Shown here: piece by piece, positions 48,588 through 60,400 of the stretch
How positions within the stretch are numbered: position 1 is the first letter of the stretch
Layout of the letters: each line of letters begins with the position of its first letter
Source: Dasyornis broadbenti
Taxonomy: Eukaryota; Chordata; Aves; Passeriformes; Dasyornithidae
Direction of reading: 5' to 3'
Assembly (NCBI GenBank): GCA_013397935.1
Contig: VZRN01000631.1
Location: forward strand, 625,857 to 689,856
Length of the DNA: 64,000 bases
Program-made: the position numbers and the translations under genes
The notes under the pieces: generated by a model
Seen by the model: only the letters and a program-made list of their open reading frames with translations
Database searches by the model: none
What the model was told of the DNA's origin: nothing

Positions 48588-49770
48588 GTATTTTGGAAGG
48601 TATGAGCAGTGTATCCCTGTGAATAAAATCTTTCCAAGCATTTTTTGTCACCTCATTGTGCCCAAGGGCCACAACTCCTCTGTTGTTCCAAGATGGCAAC
48701 AGTTGTGCCGGGGTGAATGTCCCCACTGAGAGATTGTGGAGATGATCCCAGCATTTGAAGGAATGGGAATTTGCTGCCTCTAAATTCGTGAAGACCTTAG
48801 TGCAGGAGTAGGACAAACATGCGGTGGACCCTTGCTCCCCTGCTTTCCATCTGGATTTTCTCTCTTTCTGGGTGGCATTGGTATTTAATGACCGAACTCC
48901 ATCCCAAGCATGTTTCCTACCAAAGGTTTTTGTTCTCAGGCCCAGGTTTACAACTGAACAAGCAATCCCTGGTGGACTGTGGAGTCTGTTTGCTGACCCA
49001 GAGCATTCTCTTTAAATGTTGCTGATGTATTGGTCACACTGCTCATCGATTGTAGTCAATAATACACTCCCAGTGAATTTCTAAATAAACTGGCAGAGGA
49101 GACTGCTCAGCTCCACTTCTCTTCTTGCACAGCCTTGCTTCAGTTCAGAGTAATACTATTCGAAATATCTTCTCCAGAATAGGTTGAACAAGCCTGATTT
49201 GAGGATCAGAAGCAGCTCATTATGCATTTATTATTTGCTTGTTACAGTAGCCTTGCTGAGCTATCAATCCAGTCAGTTATGCAAGGAATTAGGTGCCCAT
49301 TAGCTGCTTTTACTCTGTTAATGTGATGAACTTTGTTTTCTCATTAATAAGTCTGTTGAAACCAAATGTACAATATATGGAAGGGTTTTATGGCTTGTAT
49401 AATGAAACACGTGTTCGGCCAATAACTCAGGGGCCAACTAAAAGTCATTTGCCTATTAAAAGGAAATTGTGCTTCAGACTGTTCAGTCAAGGCAGTGTAT
49501 GTGGGAGAGGAAAAGAAAACAGCAGCAGCAAGAAGAAACAAAAAAGGGATGTTTAAGACACGACTGAGTAGATTGTTGTTGGCTCTTGGCTTTAGCCCAA
49601 CAGTGTGAAGAGCATTTTCAAAATCCAGGGGTCAAAACCCAAAAATAACTTAAAAAAAAAAAAAAAAGTCTCCAACCACCAATCAGAAAGACCCATGAGA
49701 CTGTAAATATGGTACTGGTAATTACAATGGATTTTAGCTACTGGTAATTTTTTCCAGTGAAGGGTGAATA

Positions 49771-49915
49771 GGATAGGATAGGATAGGATAGGATAGGATA
49801 GGATAGGATAGGATAGGATAGGATAGGATAGGATAGGATAGGATAGGATAGGATAGGATAGGATAGGATAGGATAGGATAGGATAGGATAGGATAGGATA
49901 GGATAGGATAGGATA
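49771..49915. repeat. Perfect (GGATA)29 pentanucleotide array
   Basis: The array is 145 bp of GGATA without a single substitution or indel, 29 exact copies. It is preceded by GTGAATA and followed by TTTTGATATTTGG. Read as TATCC on the minus strand, all three frames are open and give the repeating pentapeptide Tyr-Pro-Ile-Leu-Ser. The plus strand meets a TAG stop every 15 bases. The two apparent proteins here (minus strand, ending at 49734 and 49738) are products of the repeat. The purity points to recent expansion and probable length variation between individuals. Confidence 0.98.
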
Positions 49916-52900
49916 TTTTGATATTTGGGAGCAGTAGTCTCTGAGTATTTGCAGACACAGTGCTCTGGCACTATCCCAGCTCTGGCTGCAGCGCTCTCAC
50001 AGCCTTGCTCTCCTCTCCCAGCCTTTGCCAAGGTGGGGTAACCCATCGGCCATGAAGTATTTCCACTCATGCCCTAATTTTCTTCTCTGCTACGTGCAAA
50101 TGTTGGGAATCCAGGCGATGCTCGCAGCCCTGCCTGCCCAGATGGCTCGTCAGAAAGTCCGTGGGGACCAAGCCAGGCCCAAAACTCTGCCGATGGCAGA
50201 CGCAGAAGGAGGTGGTGAGCACCCTCACACTTCAGGCAGTGAGTTATTTTCCAGACGTGGCAGCTGATTCCTTTTTAGCACGAAGCAAAAGTATCTGTGA
50301 TGCAGCAATTTTCCCAGGATTGCACTATAATGTGCGCAGCAGGGGATTTTCTCCCTTGCACCTTGATTTCGTGTTTGGGGATGCTGTTTGTTGCTTAGCT
50401 ACTGGGTGCTGCCACAGCTGAAAAGCGCTTCTTGAAGAGTTGACGAGGAGGAATTGCTTCTTCAGGGGGAGGAGGGGGAAAAGGAATTATCTCCTGGAGG
50501 CACTGCTGGTACAAAGCAGTGGTGGGAAGGATGTGTGAACGTCAAGGCCTGATGTTACAGGGAATTCACTGTCTTAGCTCTGGTTAAAAAATAATTGTAA
50601 AATAATTGGGGCACTATGGGAAAAAAAAAGTAATAAAAAAGAGCAATAAACAAGAGCACGAAATTGCTGTAGAATCTAAACATACTTCTCATGAAATTAA
50701 CCCTGTTGGAGCAAGAAGAGCCCCTGTCCCTGGAGGTACCATTACCATTAATGGTGCTGCACCAGCTCTGGACCTGTAGGCAAAGTTGCTTCTGTGAAAT
50801 TTGCACTTCTTTCCATATTAATGAAGTAATTGGGGGCTGCAATTATTTTTATTGCTAATTACATTGGTTTTATGCACTTCTGGTTTGCTTCAATAAGCAT
50901 TTAAGAAGAGAGAATTTTAATAGAACATTAAGTAACACAGAGAATTAAACAAACAGCTCAGAGTGATAGAAGAGCTTTTAGCCACAGTTTTGAAGGGAAT
51001 TACATTGTGTTGCTGCATGAGATCTCCCTTTCACGCAGATGAAAGGAGATCTGTTACTTCAGCATGGTACCTAAAGTACTGTCATCTGCCAGGAATGCTG
51101 ACCCCTGGAATCGCCTGGGCTATCCAAGATGTGACGCCAGGAGAGGCTGCAGGAGGTCCATGCCAGGCAGCCAGAGGCAGGGCTCAGTGATGTGCTTGCT
51201 CCCGTGGCTGGGAAGCGAGGATGTGTTTGAAAATCGCAGTGAAAACACGAGTTTCAGCCCGTCTCTGCTTCTGCTCTCGCCTGCAGACCAGGCTGCTCCT
51301 GCCTCTCGCAGCAAAGCCAGAGTGAGAAACACAAGAGGCTGAACTCCTTCAGGCTCTCAGTGTTTCTCAAAACCAAAGCCAGAAGAGCTGTTCCAAGCTC
51401 TGTTTTGCAAGTGCTCTGTATGTGGCACACACATACACGCTGATACCTCCCAAATAGTAGCTTTGTTTCCCAAGCTCACATAACTGGTATAAGGATGTGC
51501 AAAAATTCATTGGCATGAAACTTATGGTGTACAAAACTCACTGTTTTCAAGCAGCACCTAAACCTTGGGGTTTTTCTGGTTTTATTTACTTGTCTGTATA
51601 TTGTCTGAGTTGCCCAACGAGAAACATCTGATGTATTTTTAATGGTTAGTACCCATCTGCAGCAAAAGAAAGGCACTATCACAGCCCCCCAGCTCCTTCT
51701 GCCCATGCAGTTTTGCCTCCCTGAGTTGGTTCAGAAGAGGCTGAGGTTCTGCACCACCCAGAAAACCACCACGGGAATGGCCACACGCCTTTGGATCTGG
51801 AGCTGCAGCTGAATACGGCTCCAGGTCTGTGGATGCCTCGCTTTCATGTTTTTCCCACCATCTGCCCCCTCTACCCTGAGCTTAAAAGTCTGCATTTGTT
51901 GTCCAGTGCCAGAACTGACGTGACACAAGCTGTCCTCTGGCTCTTGTGGGCGTATGTTCACCTTCATTTAACTCCTTAAAGTCTGAGTCCCTGTCCTATT
52001 TCCCCAAGGGAGGAGTGCAATCTTCCTGAGTGTGGCTGGCATGGGCCGCGTTCAAGGTCTGTGTTTATAGACAGAGGTATGCTCACTTGATTTCTGGGCA
52101 CGGATGCCCCTTGGTGCATGGATGATGCAGGAGAACTTTTTCACTGATCTCACGGGGATTTACTGGTGGGTAACACTTCTGCCTCTGCAATCATGAGGCA
52201 TTTTGCGCACGTGACAGCACCAGAATCCAACTGGTGTCATGGAACTGGTTCCCACTGCCCTTGGTGTGGCTGGGACAGTCCTGCAGTGACCCTGAGGGGC
52301 AGATGATTGACTGGAATGCTCTGTACCATTGACTGACTCCTAACTGCAGGGGAGAGTCAATGGCAGGTTTTATTAATGCTTAATTAAGACAGATAAAAGA
52401 CGACTTCCCTTGGCTAATTTGCTCTCCCGAACTTGGTCACACTCCCTGTTTCAAAGTGAGCGAGACTTAGACAGGCAAAGCTGGTGTGTCGAGCATCACA
52501 ACCGGCTCCCTGTGCCTGGTGAGCATAATCCCAGCCAGGCCTGGAGGCTGGCTCCCCGAGGGATTCTGTCCTTACACGCAGATAAGGCAGCTGGTGCAGC
52601 GCCAGAGCACATTTATTGCCCAGAATAAAGCTGAGGCAGCAGCTCTGCCTGGCCGATTGCCCGAGCCACTCTGGGCTGGCAGGCTCTGTCTGAATGGCAC
52701 CAAAACTCGAGCTGCTGTTCCAGGCTGCTTTGCCCTCCTGTTCCCAGCGAGGACTGGGGAAGGCAGCTGCTGTCGGAGCCTGCGCTGCAAGGCAAAGCAA
52801 GGCAGGGCATCTTTAAATGGGCAGGGGAAGCAAAATTGTCTCCTGTCACCTCCAAAACTGCAAATGCCCTCTCACCACTGCCCACACCATTCCCTGTGCA

Positions 52901-53095
52901 GCTGATTCATTTGTGATGGGATGTTTATTTGCTGTTGTAGCCTTACTGAGCCACAATGTTGTTAATGCTGAGAATCTCTGGCTGGCTGACGTGCCAGTAA
53001 CTTTAGGGTCTGACCTTCAAAACTGAGGTTTTCTGCTTGAGCTCAGGCTGAGTTGGAGCTGCCTGGCACAAGCTTTGGCTTAGAACAGAGCATAG

Positions 53096-53480
53096 CATCA
53101 TAAATCATTTAGGCTGGAAAAGACCTTTAAGATCACCAAACACTAATTCGGCACGGCCAAGTCCACTGCCAAACCTTGTCCCAAAGTGCCACACCTACAC
53201 ATCTTTTAAATACATCCAGGGAAGGCGATTCCAGCACTTCTAGTGCTTCATAACCCTTTCAGTGAAGAAATTTTTCCTAATATCCAATCTAAACCTCCCC
53301 CGCGAAACCTGAGGCTGTTTCCTCTTGTCCTATTGCTTTTTATTTGGCAGACCAAGCCCCAGCTCAGTACAATCTCCTGTCAGGGAGCTGTAGAGAGTGA
53401 TGAGGCCTCCCCTGAGCCTTCTTTTCTCCAGGCTAAACACCCCCAGCTCCCTCAGCCTCTCCTCACAGGACTTGTAAGTC
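53096..53480 (-). mobile_element. CR1 LINE, 3' 385 bp, GCCAAGTCC-type subfamily
   Basis: The plus strand reads ATCATAAATCATTTAGGCTG, AAAAGACCTTTAAGATCACC, GGCACGGCCAAGTCCACTGC, CACACCTACACATCTTTTAA, TTTTTCCTAATATCCAATCT, CCTCTTGTCCTATTGC and TTTTCTCCAGGCTAAACACC. This is the same subfamily as the 5.84-kb copy and distinct from the GGGCAGGGACACC type. It is 5' truncated with no open frame. Its right end is placed where CTCCTCACAGGACTTGTAAG stops matching. Confidence 0.92.
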
Positions 53481-55989
53481 CTCATAAACTGATGGAGTCC
53501 AAAACCTGGCAGAAGCCTTCAGGCAATGCTGTAATGAATTTTACAGAATCAAGAGTGCAGATGTCTGTATATTGTGTACGCAGTCAATTTAAAAGGGGGA
53601 AGATAAACCAGAGACGTTTCCAGGGAAGATCAGCCCGCGGCACCCTCAGCACAGCAGCGCCGGGGACGCCGGCAAGCCCACCCCAGAACAAAGGCAGTCA
53701 CACGCAGGGAGGCCGGTCCTGCTTCCAGAAACAGCAGGCAGTGCGGGATATCAAGTCCTAAGCAAACACCGCGCTCCCCCAAATCAGTCCCACGTGTAGG
53801 GAAAGAAGCAGAGCGAAGATTATTTGCCACAGCTTCTTTCCAAGGATGATGTGAGAGAAAAACAGTAATAAAGATGTCCAAGAGAGGACGTTTGTTACCA
53901 CACTGCAAACAGCAACATCCAAACCGGGAATGGCAGGTGTGGCCACACCAGATGGTGGCAGTTTTTCTCAGGGATAATGACCAGCACCAAGATACTTCTG
54001 ATGGCACAGCGCCAACCAAGGGACAATCTTCTCAGTATTCTTTCACTGAGAACACCTCACGTTTTCATCTTAGAGCTGCAGAGCATTCTGTAAACAGAAG
54101 TTCCATTTCAAAACACAAGAGTTATTAACCCAGCTTCCAAACCCCTTATTCCTGTCGGTGGAGCAGTTTTTCATTTATTTGATCACATCTGTTGTGCTTC
54201 GTTAGTGAGACTCCAAACACGCACTGCGAACCAGTAGAGAAAATGCATTGGATTCTCTTGGTGTCTTTGAAAACTCTGTACCATCCATTATTGTGTTAGG
54301 GTAAAAAGCTTTCTCTGACACGACTCTCCTGTACTTTGAAGCCAGCAGTTTTATTTCCATTCTGAATCAGCCATCCATGAGACACTTTTTCTGTCATTTT
54401 TTAGACATTCTAAACTGGAGGTAAAATGAAAGATCTCTGCTGTCTGAACCAAGGTACATTTTCCTCACGCACTCACCCACAAGGGCTTGAAATCACCGTT
54501 CAAAAAAAAAGTTGGGAGCTCCCACCAGCAAGAGCAGGGCAGGAATCACCAATCCACGTGCGCCTTCTAGGCTCAAGAGGGTCTTCATGGCATGGCTGTG
54601 ACCACACATTAGGATATATAAAATTCACAATTCAACAGACATTCACCTCGACACCAAACTAGGCCTCCTGCGTAAAGCAAAACTACCTAATTTGTCTAGA
54701 AGTTTCCAGAATGAAGCAAACAACCTGAAATAAAAAAAATGTTTAAAGTCAGCTCCAAATGAAGAGTGGGGCTAGAGAGCAAAGGAAGAGAGGGAGTTTA
54801 GCATAACAAAAGTAAAATAGGTTTTTTGAACAAAATGGTTTGTTTGAACTAAAATTAAGTGGCTTCATTGTAACTTTTTAAAAGAAATTCAGTTTAGGTC
54901 CGTCTCTAAAGAAAATACTGCTTCAACATAGAAAGTTGTGAAAGTTCTAAAAAAAGTTGTTAAAAATGTCTAAATGGGCTTTTTCTGAATTTCCTGAGAC
55001 TTTTTCTTTAAAACAGCTTAAAAACTTTGATGTGAATTTCTGACTGATACCAGTCCACTCCAAAAGACTTCTTGTGTAAAAAAAAAAAAAAAAANNNNNN
55101 NNNNNNNNNNNNNNNNNNNNNAAAAAAAGTAAAAACAATGATTCCAGTTTGATCTTTTTCCCCTGCCCTGCTCCAGCATGTCCTAATCACACCGCTACCA
55201 TCCTGCAGCAGTTTTCCCACTACATCCTAACAGCAGGAACTTTGTGATATCCATTTCCCACACTCCCTGTCTGCCTTACACATCCGGGCAGGGGCTGTGC
55301 TCTACCTAACAGCAGGACACCTTATTCTTATTTTCCCTTAGGCATTATAATGCTTAGCAAGATTAACGTTTTTTGTGTGTGTGATTCGCATGCTAAAAAA
55401 GGAGGGCAGCTGTTATTGTAGCTTTCATAAGGGTACAAAGAAATCCAGCTATTGAGTAGATCCAAATGTGGCCACTGGGAAACAAACCCTTTTCAGATAT
55501 TTGTCTTTCTTTTGCTATACCTGTTTACTGAGAAGGGCTCAAACACACCAAAACATGAGTCAGGATCCTTTTGCTTCCCTCCTACACTTTCAGTGATTGT
55601 TCTCCTACAGTTGCCTAATTAACAGCTTTTAGTTAAGCACAAAAAAGCACCTCGTTGTTGCTAATTGCAGACATTGTATTGCCAGGATTAAATAAGAATT
55701 GTGAAACAATCAAAGAGTTAAACACCAGCCCTGTTTGCTTCAGTCACCTCAATGTCCTGCAGTGACATTTTATATCCAAGGGTACCAGGTTTTGTCGGTA
55801 CTCTTGAAAGGAAATAGAAAATATTCTGCAAGATGCAAGTTCGCAGAATGGCATTCACCCTTGGAGTCTGAAGTGGTATTCAGGAATCAAAGGAGGATGA
55901 AGTCAGAGCAGGCCACAAACCAAGCCCTCCAGCCAGGCAGCTGCAGCCCAGGCCTTAATCAATCCAGAATTTTACAAATACAGTCATGA
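53481..55989. other. Non-coding DNA with a gap
   Basis: No gene recognised. A moderately CpG-rich spot of about 12 CpG (53630-53790) directly follows the CR1. The gap at 55095-55121 lies in an A run. Block 55600-55715 has CCTAATTAACAGC, GCTAATTGCAGAC and AATTGTGAAACAATCAAAG, where a divergent pair of SOX-like cores overlaps a TCF/LEF-like ATCAAAG word. This is a weak regulatory candidate. Confidence 0.55.
55078..55128. other. Assembly gap (27 N) inside poly(A)
   Basis: Seventeen A precede and seven A follow 27 undetermined bases at 55095-55121. As at 30.6 kb, the gap coincides with a homopolymer, so its true content may be more A or a collapsed insertion. Confidence 0.98.
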
Positions 55990-56862
55990 TATCATAGAAG
56001 CAGAGAATGGTTTGGGTTGGAAGGGACCTTAAAGATGATTCAGTTCCAATCCCCCTGCCATGGGCAGGGACACCTTCCACCAGACCAGGTTGCTCAGAGC
56101 CCCATCCAGCCTGGCCTGGAATCACTTCCAGGGATGGGGCATCCACAGCTTCTCTGGGCAACCTGTGCCAGGGCCTCACCACCCTCGTGGTGAAGAATTT
56201 CTTCCTAATATCTAATCTAAACCTATTCTCTGTCAGTTTGAATCCATTGCCCCTTGGTCTGTCACTCCAGGCCCTTGTAAAAAGTCCCTCTGCCTCTTTC
56301 TTGCAGGCTCCCTTCAGGTACCGGAAGGCTGCAATCAGGTCACCCCTGAGCCTTCTCTTCTCCAGACTGAACAATCCCAATTCTCTCAGCCTTTCCTCAA
56401 GGAGAGCTGCTCCATCCCTCTGATCATCTTGGTGGTCTCTGGACTTGCTCCATGTCCTTCCTGTGCTGGGACCCCAGTTCTGGATGCAGCACTGCAGGCG
56501 GGCTTTCACCAGAGCAGGGCAGAGGGGCAGAATTCCCCCCTTCCCCTGCTGCCCACGGGGCTTTGGATGCAGCCCAGGACACATTTGGCTTTCTCTTTTC
56601 CCAGCGCCCACGGCCAGGGCATGTCCAGCCCCTCCTCCGCCAAGCCCTTCTTGGCAGGGCTGCTCTCCATCTGTCCATCCCTCAGCCTGGATTGACACCA
56701 GGGGCTGCCCTGTCCCAGGTGCAGCACCAGCACTTGGTCTTGTTAAACTTCGTGAGATTCCAGTGGGCCGCTCCTTGAGCTTGTCCAAGTCCCTCTGGAT
56801 GGCACCCGGTTAATTGCACCACTCAGCTTGGTGCATCTGCCAACTCCCTGACGGTGCTGAGG
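55990..56862 (-). mobile_element. CR1 LINE, 3' 870 bp with partial ORF2
   Basis: This is the longest CR1 in the window. The plus strand runs from the tail (ATCATAGAAGCAGAGAATGG) through GGTTGGAAGGGACCTTAAAG, GCCATGGGCAGGGACACCTT, TCTGGGCAACCTGTGCCAGG, TTTCTTCCTAATATCTAATC, CTTCTCTTCTCCAGACTGAA, GGACCCCAGTTCTGGATGCA, CAGCACTTGGTCTTGTTAAA and GTCCCTCTGGATGGCACCCG. That is the full expected order of a reverse-oriented CR1 3' region, 5' truncated. Most blocks are well preserved, so it is among the younger copies here. The final 8-bp repeat is degenerate. It contains the ORF2 remnant listed separately. Confidence 0.95.
56123..56398 (-). pseudogene. CR1 ORF2 (reverse transcriptase protein) C-terminal remnant
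   Basis: A minus-strand frame of 277 codons (55955-56788) keeps, at residues 131-222, the conserved C-terminal end of the CR1 ORF2 protein. The visible motifs in order are EERLRELGLFSLEKRRLRGD, LIAAFRYLKG, RGNGFKLTENRFRLDIRKKF, RVVRPWHRLP and REAVDAPSLEV. In an intact CR1 this segment follows the reverse transcriptase domain. Residues 1-130 come mostly from other CR1 parts or frames. In the stretch around residue 107 (Gly-Pro-Ser-Thr) one base appears missing compared with the Gly-Pro-Gln-His reading expected there, and the frame is regained before residue 131. After residue 222 it continues only by read-through. No endonuclease or catalytic YxDD region is present, so the fragment cannot act. 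Confidence 0.85.
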
Positions 56863-57098
56863 GATGCCCCAGGCCCAGGTGCCAGATTTGGAGACTCCAG
56901 ACCTGGAAAGTCTCCCCTTGGAGCAGGCAAGATCAGCTCAGCACCATTCCTGCCCGGGCCTGCCGTTCAGGCACTTGCTGCACCAGGTAGCCCATGTGAG
57001 TATCCCTCACTCACACTACATGGTGAATTCCACACAAACGTGCCAGGGGTTTTGCAAAACAATCTCAGTCGTGCTTGAAGTTGCCAGATATTTCTGGA

Positions 57099-57432
57099 TG
57101 TCACGATTTAGCCCCAGCTGGCAACCAAATTCCACGCAGCCGCTTGCTTCCCCCCACTCTCCACCCCCAGTGGAGAGACAGAAAAAGGCAGAGCTTGTAG
57201 GCTGAGATAAGACCTGTAATTATCAAAATAAAATATTATTATAGTAATAACAATAATAATTATAGAAGTAGAAGTAGTAGTAATAAAAGGGGACATAACA
57301 AAAAGAGAGGAATAAAACCCAAGAGAAAAAAGTGATGCTCCATCGGTGTGTTATCAACATTATTCTCATACTAAACACAAAACACAGCAACTAGGAAAAA
57401 AAGGTAGCTCCATCCCAGCCAAAACCAGGACA
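57099..57432 (-). mobile_element. Solo LTR of an avian endogenous retrovirus (ERVL-like), internally deleted
   Basis: Read on the minus strand, the unit starts TGTCCTGGTTTTGGCTGGG, continues through AGTATGAGAATAATGTTG, and ends GCTGGGGCTAAATCGTGACA. It therefore has TG...CA-type termini (TGT/ACA) and resembles a family frequent in passerine genomes, as I recall it. At 334 bp it is clearly shorter than the roughly 500-700 bp I expect, and an AT-rich triplet stretch (57228-57290) lies where internal sequence seems to be missing. The flanks are CTGGA (57094-57098) and CTTGA (57433-57437), four of five bases equal, which fits a worn 5-bp target-site duplication as in ERVL elements. No gag, pol or env sequence remains. 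Confidence 0.8.
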
Positions 57433-60400
57433 CTTGATAACACTTCAGTGCACATGACAGTCACAACCAGGTAACGATTATTTTTGTGGTGGTGTGAAGC
57501 TTACAGCTTGCTGGGGGTGGAAACAGCAGTTGCTCGGTTCATTTTCAGTGCACAGCACATTTAAATCCCAGTTTGATCCGTTCTGCACCATTATATCCTC
57601 CTGAAGCTGGCAACATCTGGAAGCCAAAGAAACGCTGAACCGGCATTGCATTGCCCAGGCTGGCTGATGGCATCAGCACTCCTCAGAGGGTCTTCCAAAT
57701 GAGAAGTTTTGCAGCAGAGAATAGTCCCAAATAGCAACTCCCTCCAAATCCACAGTCTGGCGTGCCCAGTTCTTCTAAGCAATGTGTCGAAACACTTCAG
57801 CAATGATTATTTTTAAAGTGGAGTTCAAGCTGAACGTTTTGGTTTGGATGGAGGGGAGCTAAATGACACCAGATGTAAATTTTGAAATAAAAGTATATTT
57901 AATTTTGATGGCGATGGAAAACTTCATTTTGAAAGTCTGAAAGTGAAACAATGTTTTGGTTTTGCTATTTCCTCAAGCAAAGCAATGCAGAAATCCATCC
58001 AGGAATCCACCCATCATGGGTGTTCGTGGTTCCAGACATGACTGGTTTGGGATTATTGCCTACCAATAGTTGAGGCTTGGAGCCCTGTATGCTGTCACCA
58101 CGTGGGTTTTGATTTTTGTTAGTCATTACTCAGCTCTGATAAATCTATATAAGAAAAAGATCCTCTTACCAAAGCTGATAAGAAATTAGGCCCTCTCATG
58201 TTACAGGACATCATCAGGCATGGATGAATGGAGCTGCCAGCGGAATAAAAAGTTATTTGCCTCAACCAAACTCTCTTTGCAGGGAGAAATATAATTCACA
58301 AAGAATATGTAGCAGATTGCTCCGAGTAACCATGAAGCTGGATGGCTGGTAAACACTTATCTGAACAGCTTATCCTCACACTGTTCCCATTACTCTGGCT
58401 GGGTAGGCAAGAAAAACCACGAGACAACATGTTCTCTGGGAGAAACTGAGGGTCCTAACCCAAGTGTCAGTAGCAATCATGGAGATGTAGGGCTGGCTGC
58501 CATTTGGTAAACGCTGATGCTTTTTCAGAGTTGCTGGTTTGGCTACTTTGTGACTTTTTGGAATACAAGCATATATATTTATAAAGGAGGGTAACTCACT
58601 CTCAAAAAGCTGAGATGTTGTTATTTAAGGTGATAACGTTTTGGAAAAATTTGCATGAATTTTAATTGTTGAAGAAAACCTGAAAGTATGTTTTTGCCCT
58701 GAAAACCACTTCTCAGTGCTGTTCCTGCCTGGCAGAAGGAGAGGCAGCACAGAAAGGCAGAGTTTCCCCCACACCATTATTGCTCATTTTTGTTTTCTCC
58801 CAGGTATAAGGCAGAATAAAACCCAACATCAGCCTCAGAGAAGAGGCTCATAGTGCATTTTGAAAACCAAATGATGGATTGCACATTCGCACCAAGGTTA
58901 CTGAGCTATTCCATGGTGCCGGGGAAAATTCTGTGAACTCCTGTTCCACCTCCTCCAAAACCCCATCTCTTTGATCAGTAGCAGCACGAGTGATGGTCTG
59001 AAGCTCGCCTTCATGGTGGTTGGAGCAAGGCGTGAAATGTCTGTCCCATCCTGCCTGGGTGACAGCAGAGCCAGTGCCTTTAGGGGGCAGTTTATCTTTA
59101 TCTTACTTGTGAGCCTGAGTTTCACACCCAGCATTCACACCCCTTTTCTTTTTTTTTTCTTTTACCTCGAATAAACTGGGTTGAAAAGTTTAGAAAAGAA
59201 AGTATTTCTTAAAAAACCAGTTTTTAACTGCCTGGGGGTTTGTCCCCTCACTTCATGCCTATCTGGAGAAGTTGGTTGAGGCAGGTGGAGTTTTCTTCAG
59301 AAAAAAAAGATAGTAAAAGAATAAAGGGCTTGAAAGTCTGCTCTTCCAGTGGTTTACAAGTGGATATTGAAAACCAATAAGTATAAAGTTATTTTCAATC
59401 TCTTCTGGAATAAATCCATTTCCAGAAGCTTGGCTGGCAAAAGCCAACAAGTCAATTTGCACCTAAACTCTTTCACTCGCTCGCTTTCATTCCACTTTGA
59501 GGACTGCAGGAGAAATTCAAGGTTACCTGATGTATGAGCTTTTTTTTGGCGTTGCTTGTTGTTATCGAATATAGAGTGCAGGGGGCCCATGGCTGAGGCT
59601 CCCTTTTCCCTTTCCTAACTGTATTATGTTGTCATTCAGCTTCACAGCAGGGATGCAAAACTCTCCTCTTTTGAATTACTGGCGTGTCAGTTACTCACTT
59701 ACCACATGCTGCTTTCTGAAGGAAAAATACCCTCCAAACCCCATCAAATGTACATTTTCTTTGATATGGACAACATTTCCAGACCCTTATTTCAGTGACA
59801 GATTAAGTCAATTGTGCAATGACCTCTGACATGAGCATTAATACCTCGGTCCTTGCCTTCTAAATGCTTGTTCACTCACTTTGCCACCAATGTTGGCGAC
59901 AGTATCCAAATACCTACATATCCAAATCCGCATCTGAGGCACGTAGGACTGCTTCTGACCTCCCTTCCTTCTTTTTTTTTTCCCTTTAAAAACATCTTTC
60001 CATGTGGTACCAGATAAGCCTGGTCGGGTTTGATCTGACTGTGAAGCAGCTTGGACTGGGGACAGCTGGAGGCTGGGAAGTCACAGGGCAAAGTGTGCTC
60101 AGAGTGCATTTGCCCATCACAGGATTGAAACTGTGTGTGTGAACCATTTTTAATAAGCTCTTGAAAAATCAAATCCCTGGCGCTGAGTCTCCTGAAGGCA
60201 GCTGCGTCTCCCACAGCAAAACAGCAACGTGTCATCGTTTCCCTGTGCCAAGGTACAAAGGAGGACGATGCTCCCGAACGCCCCACGCAGGGCAAAGCAA
60301 ACTGTGCGTCTCTTCCCATCAGCAACCACGCCGAGATCCACTGGCTGGAAAAACAGCTCCACTGCTTCTTCTCTCATTACTCTCCAGAGAGTCATTGTTA

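Larger units (their letters stand above)
41126..53095. other. Longest repeat-poor non-coding stretch
   Basis: About 12 kb show no gene and no recognised transposon. It contains T and A homopolymers with single undetermined bases (44180, 44479), a CAT repeat (48565-48587) and the GGATA array (49771-49915). AT-rich, ATTA-dense blocks lie at 43890-44110, 44930-45140, 47480-47860 and 49200-49480. The longest frame (224 codons, minus, 41790-42464) has no recognisable domain and I do not call it a gene. Confidence 0.55.

Noticed and set aside
49734..50070. Two minus-strand proteins made of a Tyr-Pro-Ile-Leu-Ser repeat
   Set aside because: They are readings of the GGATA array. A 5-bp unit without stops is open in all three frames of one strand, so the frame carries no evidence of selection.
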